From: Lachnoclostridium sp. UBA7482
GTDB lineage: Bacteria > Bacillota > Clostridia > Lachnospirales > Lachnospiraceae
Length of the DNA: 16,502 nucleotides
Direction: 5' to 3'
Assembly (NCBI GenBank): GCA_002479645.1
Contig: DLOO01000017.1
Location: 1 to 16,502, forward strand
A model generated the notes under the pieces. It was not told where the DNA came from. It worked only from the letters and a program-made list of their open reading frames with translations, and did not search any database. This document shows positions 1 to 7,713 of the stretch, one piece after another (within the stretch, counting starts at the first letter, position 1; each line of letters opens with the position of its first letter). The position numbers were made by a program, and so were the translations under genes.

Positions 1-890
1 AGCTTTTGAACGGAAAGAACGGTATCCGATGCATTTTCTTTTGTCAAAGGGGCGGCAATCCTCCTGTGCGGACGTCGCCTGCGCGTCGGTGCATCTTCCC
101 CATCCGAGAGTCCTTCGGCAATCAGGGCAACCCCGAGCACGGCGACCGCAATCGTCAGACCGGGCACAATCGCATACCAGGGAGCCAGACGCAAGCAGCT
201 CTGCGCCTCCCGGAGCATACGCCCGAGACTTGCCGTGGGTGGCTGCACACCAAGCCCCAGGTAACTGAGGCTCGCCTCTGCAAGCACCGCATTGTTAAAT
301 CCGATAGCCATCGTCACCAGAAGCGTCCGACGCAGATTCGGCAAAATGTGCACAAAAAGGATACGCGGAAGGGATGCCCCCATCAGTTTCGCATTTGTCA
401 CATAATCAAGCTTCCGCTGTCTGAGCACTTCGCTGCGGACAACACGCGCGATACTCGGAACAAAAAGGATGCCGAGCGCCAGAATGACGTTCTTCTCACC
501 GGCGCCGAACATGCCGACAAATGCAAGCGCAAGCAAAATGCTCGGAAATGCCAGTATGCCGTCGTTGATCCGCATAATAATCCCATCGACCGCACCGCCG
601 AAATATCCGGTCAGAAGCCCCGCAATCGTACCGAACATGCCGCCGATGGCAACCGTAAGAACTCCCACATAAAATGTGGTTCCGGCTCCGACCATGACGC
701 GGCTCAAAAGGTCGCGTCCGTAATTGTCCGTACCAAACCAGTGCTTGAACGACGGAGCGAGATTCTTCACGCCGACGTCCATCGCCTCCGGATCGTAGGG
801 AGTATACACAAGACCAATGAGGACAAGCAGGCCTGCGAGACCTGCCAGCACAATTCCCCAGAATAAACTTTTATTTTTCCACAGCTTCAT
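1..890 (-). CDS. DppC/OppC-type ABC permease, 3' end outside window, apparently continuing into an ATPase domain
   Basis: Inner-membrane subunit of a peptide-type (dipeptide/oligopeptide/nickel family) ABC importer. ATG at 890 follows an AGGAG seven bases upstream. The 296 codons visible show an N-terminal membrane segment (about residues 9-29), the family signature FGTDNYGRDLLSR (52-64), further hydrophobic segments and the EAA loop that contacts the ATPase (DYVTNAKLMGAS, 162-173, to about 185). The last membrane segment ends near residue 259. Family members normally stop soon after; here the frame continues through an Arg-rich linker (267-277) to VLSVQK at the edge, which resembles the first beta strand of an ABC ATP-binding domain. 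I infer a DppC-DppD fusion, but only the linker and first residues are visible. It lies 39 bp after the partner permease gene in the same operon. The permease identity is firm. Confidence 0.88.
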   Translation of the reverse strand, partial: MKLWKNKSLFWGIVLAGLAGLLVLIGLVYTPYDPEAMDVGVKNLAPSFKHWFGTDNYGRDLLSRVMVGAGTTFYVGVLTVAIGGMFGTIAGLLTGYFGGAVDGIIMRINDGILAFPSILLALAFVGMFGAGEKNVILALGILFVPSIARVVRSEVLRQRKLDYVTNAKLMGASLPRILFVHILPNLRRTLLVTMAIGFNNAVLAEASLSYLGLGVQPPTASLGRMLREAQSCLRLAPWYAIVPGLTIAVAVLGVALIAEGLSDGEDAPTRRRRPHRRIAAPLTKENASDTVLSVQK

Positions 891-929
891 CCTTGTGCTC
901 CTGCTTTCCGATTTTACGGTTCCTCTTCT

Positions 930-1874
930 CTATTCCGCTTCGTCCCTTACGCGCGGGTCCAGTTTTCGATACAGCAAATCCACCAGTAAGTTTACGAAGA
1001 CAACCGCGATACCAATATAAAGAATAATCGCCTGTACAACGTTATAGTCCCGGTTGGATATCGATACTACCAGCAGTCTTCCGAGACCGCTCACGCCGAA
1101 TACCTGTTCCACCACGATACTGCCTGCCAGAACCTCCGCAGCGATAACGCCGAGGAAGGTTACCACGGGAATCAGGGCGTTTGGCAGCATTTGCGTCAGC
1201 AGAATACGATTTTCGCTCATGCCTTTGCCGCGTGCAGTCCGCACATAGTCCGTCCGCTTCTCGCCGATCAGCGAATTCCGAAGGAAACGAACCGTCATAG
1301 CTGCTTTCGGAATAGCAATGGCAAGCGCCGGAAAGAACAGATACCGCAGACATCCGATAGGGTCATTTTCCCATGAAACCGCGCGTCCCGGCACAAAGAG
1401 CTTCAGTCCGATTCCAAGGAAGAAGGAAATCAGCATACCAAGGAAAAACGACGGAACCGCCATAAAAATCTGGTTCATCCAGGTAAACGCGCGGTCAAAA
1501 AGGCTGCCTTCCCAGCGTGCGCAGAGCAATCCGAGCGGCAGCGCAAGCGCCATAATCAGCACAAGGGAAATGACCGCAAGCCAGAGGGTATTGGGCATCA
1601 TGCGCGCCAAAAGCTCCGTAACCGGCATACGATAGCGGGTGGAGTTTCCAAAGTCCCCCTGCGCAGCAGCCGCGAGCCAGCGGCCGAACCGAACCGGTAC
1701 CGAATCCGTCAGTCCCATCTCCTCCCGAAGTGCCTCCAGCGCCTCCGGCGTCGCATTGGTTCCGAGCTGTACCTGTGCCGCATCCCCGGGTATTACCTGA
1801 AATGCAAGGAAAGACAAAAAGGAGAGCAGCAGAACCGTCCCCAACATAGTAAGAAGTTTTTTCAAAATCCTCAC
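930..1874 (-). CDS. DppB/OppB-type ABC transporter permease
   Basis: Membrane permease subunit of a peptide-type ABC importer, expected to pair with the DppC-like permease encoded next. The protein (314 aa) starts with a basic stretch and a membrane segment (about residues 8-26) ending in IPGD, typical of this family. It continues with a periplasm-facing loop, then five more hydrophobic segments, and the EAA loop DYVRTARGKGMSENRILL in the second half. It ends in LLYRKLDPRVRDEAE, the usual DPR-type tail. I chose GTG at 1874 because an AAGGAG lies about 10 bases upstream and because the protein then begins as family members do. ATG at 1895 or an upstream start at 1958 would add residues and, for the latter, overlap the binding-protein gene. 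The gap to that gene's stop is 22 bp, so they are one transcript. Confidence 0.92.
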   Translation of the reverse strand: MRILKKLLTMLGTVLLLSFLSFLAFQVIPGDAAQVQLGTNATPEALEALREEMGLTDSVPVRFGRWLAAAAQGDFGNSTRYRMPVTELLARMMPNTLWLAVISLVLIMALALPLGLLCARWEGSLFDRAFTWMNQIFMAVPSFFLGMLISFFLGIGLKLFVPGRAVSWENDPIGCLRYLFFPALAIAIPKAAMTVRFLRNSLIGEKRTDYVRTARGKGMSENRILLTQMLPNALIPVVTFLGVIAAEVLAGSIVVEQVFGVSGLGRLLVVSISNRDYNVVQAIILYIGIAVVFVNLLVDLLYRKLDPRVRDEAE

Positions 1875-1896
1875 TGCCGCCACTCTCCTTTCCATT

Positions 1897-3435
1897 TTAC
1901 TTGTAATAAACCGACGCCATATCCTGAACGTATACCGGATAGAACGTATACCCGCCAAGCTTCGGATTTACGGCAACCAAAAGCGCGGGGCTCTGCAGGA
2001 ATACCGATGCGGCATTGTCTGCAAGATTTGCCTGCAGTTTCTTGTAAAGTTCCTTCTTTTTCTTTGCATCCACAGTCTTCAACGCCTCCTGATAGGTGGC
2101 ATTAAAAGTCTCGTCTTCTGCGTAGTTAATAAAGTTCTTCGGCGAACCGGCAATATAATACTTGAGAATATCGCTGGGCGCCAGCTGGGAATCCAGACCG
2201 ATGATGGTTGCTTCAAAGTTGTGCGCACTGTAAACGTCGGACAACCATGCGGCCCATTCAATCTGCTGAATCTTTGCGGTGATTCCCACCTTGCGAAGCT
2301 GATCCGCAATTACCTGTGCGGTGCTTACATGGTAAGTATAATTGGAAGGCACCTGAATGGTAAAGGTAAATCCGTCCTTGTAACCGGCTTCTGCCAGAAG
2401 TGCCTTTGCTTTCTCCGTATCGTAAGGGTATTTCTGTGCAAGACTTGCGTCATAATACGCACCAAAGGAAGCATACATCCCGCTGCCGATGATACTTCCG
2501 TGACCGCCGGAAAGCATGTCCAGAATCGCCTGACGATCAACGGCGTAGCACATTGCCTGACGCACAAGCAGATTGTCAAACGGTGCGGCGGCATTGTTCA
2601 AAAACAAGCCCTGAACCAGACTCATGTCTCCGATTTCAATCGTGTACTGCCCCTTAAGCTGTGCAGCCTGATCTTCGGTCAAATACGGAAAAATGTCAAT
2701 ATTTCCGGCAAGCAGTTCAACAAATGCGGCGTCGCTGCTTTCGGAAATGCTGAAAGTAACGGACTCCAGATGAGCCTTGTCCCCGTAATACTTCTCATTT
2801 CTCGTAATTACGATACTTTCCATCGGTTCGTAGGACGTAAATACGAAAGGACCGGTTCCAACCGGCTTCGTTGCCTGCTCTTTATAATCGCAGGGAATGA
2901 TGCTGCAGGTAAGGTAACCCGTCAGCTCCGTATTGGGCTCCTTTAACTTAATGGTAACGATTTCTTTTCCGTCCTCGTTTTCGGAGGATTCGATGGTCGA
3001 AATTACAGAAAGCGCGGCAACAACCTGAACTTCCGGATCGGAGGTCTCAAGCAGTCCCGCGCTTCGCTTCAGCGAATATACTACATCTTCTGCAGTTACG
3101 GTCTTGCCATTGTGGAAGACAACACCCTGACGAAGAACAAAGGCGTATGTCATACCATCCGGAGCAACCTCATAGCTTTCAGCAACTGCAGGCACTAAGT
3201 TTCCATCTTTATCCGGCTTAACCAAGCCTTCAAAAATGTTGTACAAAACCTCTTTCGTTCCTGCCGCTACTGCTTTGTGTGGGTCAAGACTATCCAGATC
3301 CTGTGTAATTCCGACAACAACGGACCCGCCTTTCGAGGTGTCTTCTTCTTTTTTCTCTCCCGTACCGCCTGAACAACCTGTCAGTGCAGTCAGAATTGCA
3401 GCCAGAAGAAGCATCCTTGTCATGATTTTTTTCAT
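1897..3435 (-). CDS. Family 5 extracellular solute-binding lipoprotein (peptide/nickel type)
   Basis: Captures the transported solute outside the membrane and delivers it to the two permeases encoded downstream. The 512-aa protein begins with a lipoprotein signal peptide: a basic N terminus, a hydrophobic core and the lipobox LTGC with the lipidated Cys at 21, then a short Gly/Glu/Lys-rich linker. The SBP_bac_5 fold is recognisable from DLDSLDPHKA (47-56) and the block PDGMTYAFVLRQGVVFHNGK (92-111) followed by TAEDVVYSLKR, the classic DppA/OppA signature. The length is normal. ATG at 3435 is preceded by AAAGGAG at good spacing. It is the first gene of the operon, behind the promoter at 3478-3506. 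The substrate cannot be read from the sequence; oligopeptide, dipeptide, nickel or glycan-derived ligands are all possible in this family. Confidence 0.93.
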   Translation of the reverse strand: MKKIMTRMLLLAAILTALTGCSGGTGEKKEEDTSKGGSVVVGITQDLDSLDPHKAVAAGTKEVLYNIFEGLVKPDKDGNLVPAVAESYEVAPDGMTYAFVLRQGVVFHNGKTVTAEDVVYSLKRSAGLLETSDPEVQVVAALSVISTIESSENEDGKEIVTIKLKEPNTELTGYLTCSIIPCDYKEQATKPVGTGPFVFTSYEPMESIVITRNEKYYGDKAHLESVTFSISESSDAAFVELLAGNIDIFPYLTEDQAAQLKGQYTIEIGDMSLVQGLFLNNAAAPFDNLLVRQAMCYAVDRQAILDMLSGGHGSIIGSGMYASFGAYYDASLAQKYPYDTEKAKALLAEAGYKDGFTFTIQVPSNYTYHVSTAQVIADQLRKVGITAKIQQIEWAAWLSDVYSAHNFEATIIGLDSQLAPSDILKYYIAGSPKNFINYAEDETFNATYQEALKTVDAKKKKELYKKLQANLADNAASVFLQSPALLVAVNPKLGGYTFYPVYVQDMASVYYK

Positions 3436-3477
3436 GGCAATCTCCTTTCATAGGCAAATATTTTGTTGTGCGCCATT

Positions 3478-3506
3478 AGAATACCCAATTTTCGCAAAAA
3501 AAGCAA
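3478..3506 (-). promoter_or_regulatory. Sigma-A type promoter of the ABC importer operon
   Basis: On the minus strand, TTGCTT (3501-3506) and TATTCT (3478-3483) are separated by exactly 17 bp, in an A/T-rich region. Transcription would begin about 35 bases before the binding-protein start codon. It is back to back with the plus-strand promoter; the two -35 boxes are 16 bp apart. Confidence 0.65.
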
Positions 3507-3522
3507 GAATAATTTTGTTTAT

Positions 3523-3551
3523 TTGACTGTACAGAGAATAAATGCTAGAAT
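3523..3551 (+). promoter_or_regulatory. Sigma-A type promoter of the DUF2927-like lipoprotein gene
   Basis: TTGACT (3523-3528) and TAGAAT (3546-3551) are separated by 17 bp, each one mismatch from the consensus. The lipoprotein start codon lies 31 bases after the -10 box. Confidence 0.72.
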
Positions 3552-3582
3552 ATCAACAGGAAAATTTTTTTGTGAGGCAATT

Positions 3583-4527
3583 ATGAAATCCCGGAAATGC
3601 ATTTTTACTATACTTTTGATAACGGTTTTCCTATCGCTTTATGGCTGCGGACAACGGGAAACCGGCTCGGATCTGCCGAACACGGCAAGCCCTTCTTTAA
3701 CAATTACAGCGTCCCCCTCTCCCACACCGGGCGGCGGGACGGTTACGCCAACGGACATCCCTGCATTTACGGCAACGCCGACTGCCGTAACTACCGAGGC
3801 TCCTACGGCAACGCCGACCGCTGTAACTACCCGGCCGCCTACGCAGACCCCGTTCCCTCCGTTTGACGATCCTGCCGCCAACAACTATTCCGCCGAGGAA
3901 ATTATTTCGTATTTCTATGAGGTTGTTTTGAATGCGGAATATTATACCGGCTCCGATAATCTGTTACTGCGCAAATGGGAGAAACCCATTCGTTATTCTC
4001 TCGAAGGGCAGATGACTCCCGAAGATGTGAAAACCTTCCGGAGGCTGGAGCAGACGTTAAATGAAATCCCCGGATTTCCGGGATTTTCCGCCGCAGGAAA
4101 TCCGTCGGAAAGCAACCTGACCATCCGTTTCCTCCCTCGAGACGAATATAACCAAATGGCCGAGGATCGAATCGGCGACACCAACACCGATGGCTACGCG
4201 ACCGCTTGGTTTATGAATGATATATACTATGTGGGCGAAATCGGTATCAGTACCGATACGGAACAGGATGCACGCAACACCGTTATCCTGGAGGAAACCA
4301 TCCAATCGCTCGGACTTTTTAACGATTCCTACGCCTATGAAGACAGTATTTTCTACCAGGGATATACAATACCCCAGTGGCCGCTCGACATTGACTGGAT
4401 TCTGGTAAAGCTTCTCTACCGTCCGGAATTTATCCCGGGCATGACGCCGGAAGAGGTTCGTCCGATATTAGAGGATTTGCTTTCAACCTGTACCGGGGAG
4501 CGTGAGAACATCCCGCCCGAACCATAA
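3583..4527 (+). CDS. DUF2927-like lipoprotein with Thr/Pro-rich stalk
   Basis: Predicted surface lipoprotein of 314 aa with no known function. The signal peptide ends in the lipobox SLYGC with the lipidated Cys at 22. Residues 34-93 form a Ser/Thr/Pro stalk, including a repeated ATPTAVTT unit, that would hold the globular domain away from the membrane. The domain (about 103-300) fits what I remember of DUF2927: RKWEKPIRYSLEG (130-142), the ILEETIQSLGLFNDS block (235-249), EDSIF (253-257), and LLYRPEFIPGMTPEEVRP (277-294). The EETIQ site sits where a metalloprotease-like helix with HExxH would be expected, but the first His is absent, so protease activity is doubtful. ATG at 3583 has GAGG upstream and gives a proper signal peptide; an in-frame start at 3463 lies upstream of the promoter. 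It is divergent from the importer operon. Confidence 0.75.
   Translation: MKSRKCIFTILLITVFLSLYGCGQRETGSDLPNTASPSLTITASPSPTPGGGTVTPTDIPAFTATPTAVTTEAPTATPTAVTTRPPTQTPFPPFDDPAANNYSAEEIISYFYEVVLNAEYYTGSDNLLLRKWEKPIRYSLEGQMTPEDVKTFRRLEQTLNEIPGFPGFSAAGNPSESNLTIRFLPRDEYNQMAEDRIGDTNTDGYATAWFMNDIYYVGEIGISTDTEQDARNTVILEETIQSLGLFNDSYAYEDSIFYQGYTIPQWPLDIDWILVKLLYRPEFIPGMTPEEVRPILEDLLSTCTGERENIPPEP
3769..3831 (+). repeat. Imperfect direct repeat encoding the Thr/Pro stalk
   Basis: Two 27-bp units (3769-3795 and 3805-3831) differ at two positions and are spaced with a 36-bp period. Each encodes TATPTAVTT in the lipoprotein stalk. The mismatches are synonymous, as expected for an in-frame duplication under protein-level constraint. 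Confidence 0.8.
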
Positions 4528-4546
4528 CGGATGTGTGTACGATTTA

Positions 4547-4575
4547 TTTACAGAAATTCTTTGTTTTTTCACAAT
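4547..4575 (+). promoter_or_regulatory. Candidate promoter for the single-pass membrane protein gene
   Basis: TTTACA (4547-4552) and CACAAT (4570-4575) are 17 bp apart in the 92-bp A/T-rich gap between the two plus-strand genes. An alternative -35 is TTCACA at 4568-4573, so the exact boxes are uncertain. No clear terminator follows the upstream lipoprotein gene, so read-through is also possible. Confidence 0.35.
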
Positions 4576-4619
4576 TATGTGATACATTAGGAATACATTT
4601 CCGAAAACAGAGGTAAATC

Positions 4620-5366
4620 ATGGATATAAATAATAAAAAAACCACGCTCGGCGATGACGCCGCCATCTATCAAAGAAGCGAGGAGCGCAATGAGAGCAAG
4701 TCCACCAGAGAAAAGTGGAGCGAGCTGAATTTCAAAGGTAAATGTCAGTTCTTTGTCGATTACTATTTGATAAAACTGATTATCATTACGGCGTTCGTTA
4801 CCTTTGTCGGCTTTGCACTTTATACAACGCTGAAGCCGCGTCCCGAACCGATGGTAAACATTGTCATGCTGGACAGCCTGTTAGACATCGATGCCACACA
4901 GGATTATTTTGAAGCGGCTGTTTCCGATATCGGCTGGAATTCCAAAAAAGAAACCATTGCCGTACATGACGGATTTTCTTCTCAGATTCCAACAGATGTT
5001 TCCAACATCAGCACCTATATTTTCGCCGGTACGCTGGACGTACTGATTGCTCCCGAGGCATCTTTGGATCACTACGCACACCAATCAGCCGCTGAGCATG
5101 AGAAATCCGTTCTTCTCAATCTGGACGGGCTTCCGCAGGATATCCTGGATGCGCTCTCCGAGGAAGACAAATTTTACTACACCGATGAGGAAACCGGAAC
5201 CGTTCACTTCTACGGCGTGCGCCTGGACAAAACCGATTTTTACAAGACGTTAAATGTCCATGATTACGACCGGACTTACATTTACACCTTTGTCAGTACA
5301 GGCAAATTAACCGATAACGGCGTCAAGCTGCTTCGTTATCTTCTCGGATTGCCGCAGCCCCAATAG
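4620..5366 (+). CDS. Single-pass membrane protein of unknown function
   Basis: I do not recognise a named family. The 248-aa protein has a charged cytoplasmic N terminus (residues 1-46), one strong membrane segment (about 50-69) preceded by an aromatic stretch (FFVDYY), and an extracytoplasmic domain (about 78-248). The outer part begins with a beta-strand-like run (PMVNIVMLDSL) and contains a hydrophobic segment YIFAGTLDVLIAPE, which loosely recalls half of a solute-binding fold; that is only an impression. Similar short proteins with a Trp/aromatic stretch before a single helix are common as hypotheticals in clostridia. ATG at 4620 follows AGAGG at six bases. It lies 92 bp after the DUF2927-like gene on the same strand and ends 18 bp before a strong terminator. 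Confidence 0.8.
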   Translation: MDINNKKTTLGDDAAIYQRSEERNESKSTREKWSELNFKGKCQFFVDYYLIKLIIITAFVTFVGFALYTTLKPRPEPMVNIVMLDSLLDIDATQDYFEAAVSDIGWNSKKETIAVHDGFSSQIPTDVSNISTYIFAGTLDVLIAPEASLDHYAHQSAAEHEKSVLLNLDGLPQDILDALSEEDKFYYTDEETGTVHFYGVRLDKTDFYKTLNVHDYDRTYIYTFVSTGKLTDNGVKLLRYLLGLPQPQ

Positions 5367-5384
5367 GGCTTCGTATAACTTGAA

Positions 5385-5417
5385 GCGCCCCCAAAAAGTC
5401 AGACCTTTTGGGGGCGC
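5385..5417. terminator. Bidirectional hairpin terminator between convergent genes
   Basis: A perfect 12-bp inverted repeat (5385-5396 with 5406-5417) with a 9-nt loop; the arms are GCGCCCCCAAAA and TTTTGGGGGCGC. The A/T ends of the inner arms and modest T-richness on both sides suit termination in both directions. It lies between the plus-strand membrane protein gene and the minus-strand aldo/keto reductase gene. Confidence 0.85.
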
Positions 5418-5441
5418 CTTATTATCCTTCGGGGTTTCTTT

Positions 5442-6578
5442 TTACAGCTTGCTGAGGATGTCCTCCACTCTGCGAAGCTCTTCGCGAATCTTCAGGTGCT
5501 GAGGACAGGCTTTCTCGCATTTGCCGCAATCCAGGCAATCCTTAATCAGCTTGCCGTCCTTCTTCACATATTCCCCGTACATCCATTTTGCGTGACCGGA
5601 CAGCCCGTATACGTTGTGGTGTGTGTACATATTGAAGATGTGCGGGATCTGAATATTTGCCGGGCAGGGCTGGCAATACTTACATCCGGTACAGTAGAGC
5701 TCGTTGAATTTCTTAAGCTGCTCCAGAGACTCTCCCAGCTGCTTCCATTCCTCTTCGGAAAATCCCGTCGAATCGGAAGCAAGGTCGGTATTTTTCTCAA
5801 CCATATCCAGGTTCTGCATACCGCTGAGGGCACAGCAAAGGTCAGGATTGCCGAGGCAGAACTTAAATGCCAGCGCATAGGTCGGCAGGTTTGCCTTGCC
5901 GGTCAGCTTCTCGCCAAGCTCCGTCGGAGCAGCCAGACGTCCGCCGCCAACCGGTCCCATTGCAACCGTACCGAGACCCTTGCCTGCGGCATACGCAAGC
6001 ATTTCCTCATTGCTGCGATCCAAAAGGTTGTACTGGCAAAGAATGCTCTCCATCGGAATTCCGCGTTCGATGGAGCGGTCAATAATATGCTTAATGGAGA
6101 GAGGAGCGTCATGGAAGGAGAAGCTGATGTGACGAATCAGACCTTCCTCCTTACACTTCTGCGCCTGCAAAAGCAGATCCTGCGCCATAATCACATCCTC
6201 AAACGCTCCCTTGTTAATTCCCCAGAAATGATAGAAATCCACATGGTCGGTGTCAAGATTGGCAAGGCTCGTCTCAAGCTGTCTGCGAAGATCTCCCTCC
6301 TTCCTGCACACTTCCAGCGGCAATTTTGTGGAAATGAGAATCTTATCGCGGAAGCCCTTTACGGCTCTTCCAAGTGCTGCCTCACTGTTTTTGTTGCAAT
6401 AATACGGCGCAGTATCATAATAATTCACACCTTTTTCATAGGCGGTGCGAATCATCTCATCAACCTTATCCTGGTCAACAAAATGCTTTCCGTCCTGCTC
6501 ATACTCCGGAAACCGCATACAGCCGAAGCCGAGTGCGGAAATCTGCTCTCCGGTGTTGCCGAATTTACGATAATTCAT
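5442..6578 (-). CDS. Aldo/keto reductase with C-terminal 2x[4Fe-4S] ferredoxin domain
   Basis: Predicted cytoplasmic oxidoreductase of 378 aa. The N-terminal three-quarters is an aldo/keto reductase barrel with the full catalytic tetrad: Asp55 and Tyr60 in YYDTAPYY, Lys85 in STKLP and His117 in FYHFWG. The C-terminal part carries two ferredoxin-like clusters, Cys296/299/302/305 (CTGCKYCQPCP) and Cys348/351/354/358 (CLDCGKCEKACP), about 45 residues apart. This architecture is widespread in anaerobes as a putative oxidoreductase of the aldo/keto reductase family. Substrate and electron partner are unknown; the clusters suggest electron exchange with ferredoxin beside or instead of NADPH. ATG at 6578 follows a G-rich ribosome site (AGGGGG). 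The gene follows asd by 45 bp with no terminator between, so co-transcription is likely, and it ends at the shared terminator. Confidence 0.92.
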   Translation of the reverse strand: MNYRKFGNTGEQISALGFGCMRFPEYEQDGKHFVDQDKVDEMIRTAYEKGVNYYDTAPYYCNKNSEAALGRAVKGFRDKILISTKLPLEVCRKEGDLRRQLETSLANLDTDHVDFYHFWGINKGAFEDVIMAQDLLLQAQKCKEEGLIRHISFSFHDAPLSIKHIIDRSIERGIPMESILCQYNLLDRSNEEMLAYAAGKGLGTVAMGPVGGGRLAAPTELGEKLTGKANLPTYALAFKFCLGNPDLCCALSGMQNLDMVEKNTDLASDSTGFSEEEWKQLGESLEQLKKFNELYCTGCKYCQPCPANIQIPHIFNMYTHHNVYGLSGHAKWMYGEYVKKDGKLIKDCLDCGKCEKACPQHLKIREELRRVEDILSKL

Positions 6579-6623
6579 GTCGTCTTCCCCCTCATACGCC
6601 CAAACAAAAATTCTTCCTATAAA

Positions 6624-7697
6624 TCAGATATACTTTTGAGCAACAAGAAGCTCTGCGGAAAGAATTGCGCCGCCTGCCGCGCCACGCTTGGTGTTGTGGG
6701 AAAGGCCTACAAACTTCCAGTCGTATACGCTGTCCTCACGAAGACGGCCTGCGCATACGCCCATACCATTCTCAGTATCACGGTCAAGATTTGCCTGCGG
6801 GCGATTCTCCTCTTCAAAGTAAGTGATGAACTGCTTCGGCGCGCTGGGAAGCTCAAGCTCCTGAGGAAGACCTCTGAAATTCCTCCATGCCTCAAGAATC
6901 TGCTCCTTGGTAGGCTTTTTCTTGAAGTTTACGAAAACAGCTGCGGTGTGTCCGTCAGATACGGGAACACGGATACACTGGGTAGTAATTACCGGAGTCT
7001 GTGCCTTTACGATCCTGCCGTTCTCGATGTGACCCCAGATTCTCAAAGGCTCCTGCTCGCTCTTCTCTTCCTCGCCGCCGATGTACGGAATAACATTGTC
7101 AATCATCTCCGGCCAATCCTTGAAGGTCTTGCCGGCTCCGGAAATAGCCTGATAGGTAGTTGCAACAACAACCGTAGGCTCAAACTCACGAAGAGCGTGA
7201 AGCATAGGCGTGTAGCTCTGGATGGAGCAGTTCGGTTTCACAGCAACAAAACCGCGCTTGGTACCAAGACGCTCCTTCTGATACTTGATTACTTCGTAAT
7301 GCTCGGGATTAAGCTCGGGTACAACCATGGGAACGTCAGGAGTCCAACGGTGTGCGCTGTTATTGGAAACAACCGGGCACTCAGCCTTTGCATAAGCGTC
7401 CTCAATCGCCCGAATCTCATCCTTCGTCATATCAACTGCGGAAAAAACGAAATCAACGGTTGCGGCAACCTTCTCAACCTCATTTACATTAAGAACGGTA
7501 AGGTTCTTAACGCCTTCCGGCATAGGAGTCGTCATCTTCCAACGGTCGCCGACTGCCTCTGCATAAGTCTTGCCTGCACTTCTGGGGCTTGCTGCCACGG
7601 TAACAACCTCAAACCAAGGGTGATTCTCGAGCAGAGAAATGAATCTCTGTCCAACCATACCGGTTGCACCCAAAATACCAACTTTTAACTTAGCCAT
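6624..7697 (-). CDS. asd: Aspartate-semialdehyde dehydrogenase (archaeal/yeast-type)
   Basis: Reduces aspartyl phosphate to aspartate semialdehyde with NADPH, the branch point to lysine/diaminopimelate, threonine and methionine. The 357-aa protein shows the nucleotide-binding loop GATGMVGQ (10-17), the catalytic Cys157 in KPNCSIQ, the QAISGAGK block (183-190) and the active-site His250 in RVPVSDGH. Length and motif style match the archaeal/fungal branch rather than the E. coli branch; many clostridia carry this form. ATG at 7697 is preceded by a near-perfect AAGGAGG. The dusB stop lies 116 bp upstream, so this gene probably has its own promoter; the leader holds short hairpins. The aldo/keto reductase gene follows. 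Confidence 0.97.
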   Translation of the reverse strand: MAKLKVGILGATGMVGQRFISLLENHPWFEVVTVAASPRSAGKTYAEAVGDRWKMTTPMPEGVKNLTVLNVNEVEKVAATVDFVFSAVDMTKDEIRAIEDAYAKAECPVVSNNSAHRWTPDVPMVVPELNPEHYEVIKYQKERLGTKRGFVAVKPNCSIQSYTPMLHALREFEPTVVVATTYQAISGAGKTFKDWPEMIDNVIPYIGGEEEKSEQEPLRIWGHIENGRIVKAQTPVITTQCIRVPVSDGHTAAVFVNFKKKPTKEQILEAWRNFRGLPQELELPSAPKQFITYFEEENRPQANLDRDTENGMGVCAGRLREDSVYDWKFVGLSHNTKRGAAGGAILSAELLVAQKYI

Positions 7698-7713
7698 AAT
7701 ATCCTCCTTCTAT

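Noticed and set aside
6..866. A 286-codon plus-strand frame
   Set aside because: It is antisense to the DppC-like permease, whose family motifs are clear; its own translation is Arg/His/Asn-rich and resembles no protein.
1897..1958. Longer version of the DppB-like permease beginning at 1958
   Set aside because: It would overlap the binding-protein gene by about 60 bp, lacks a ribosome site, and adds an N terminus unlike the family.
5496..7688. A 730-codon open frame on the plus strand
   Set aside because: It runs antisense across the aldo/keto reductase and asd genes and their gap, both of which have full family motifs. The product is low in recognisable features; the long frame is a by-product of codon bias on the opposite strand.
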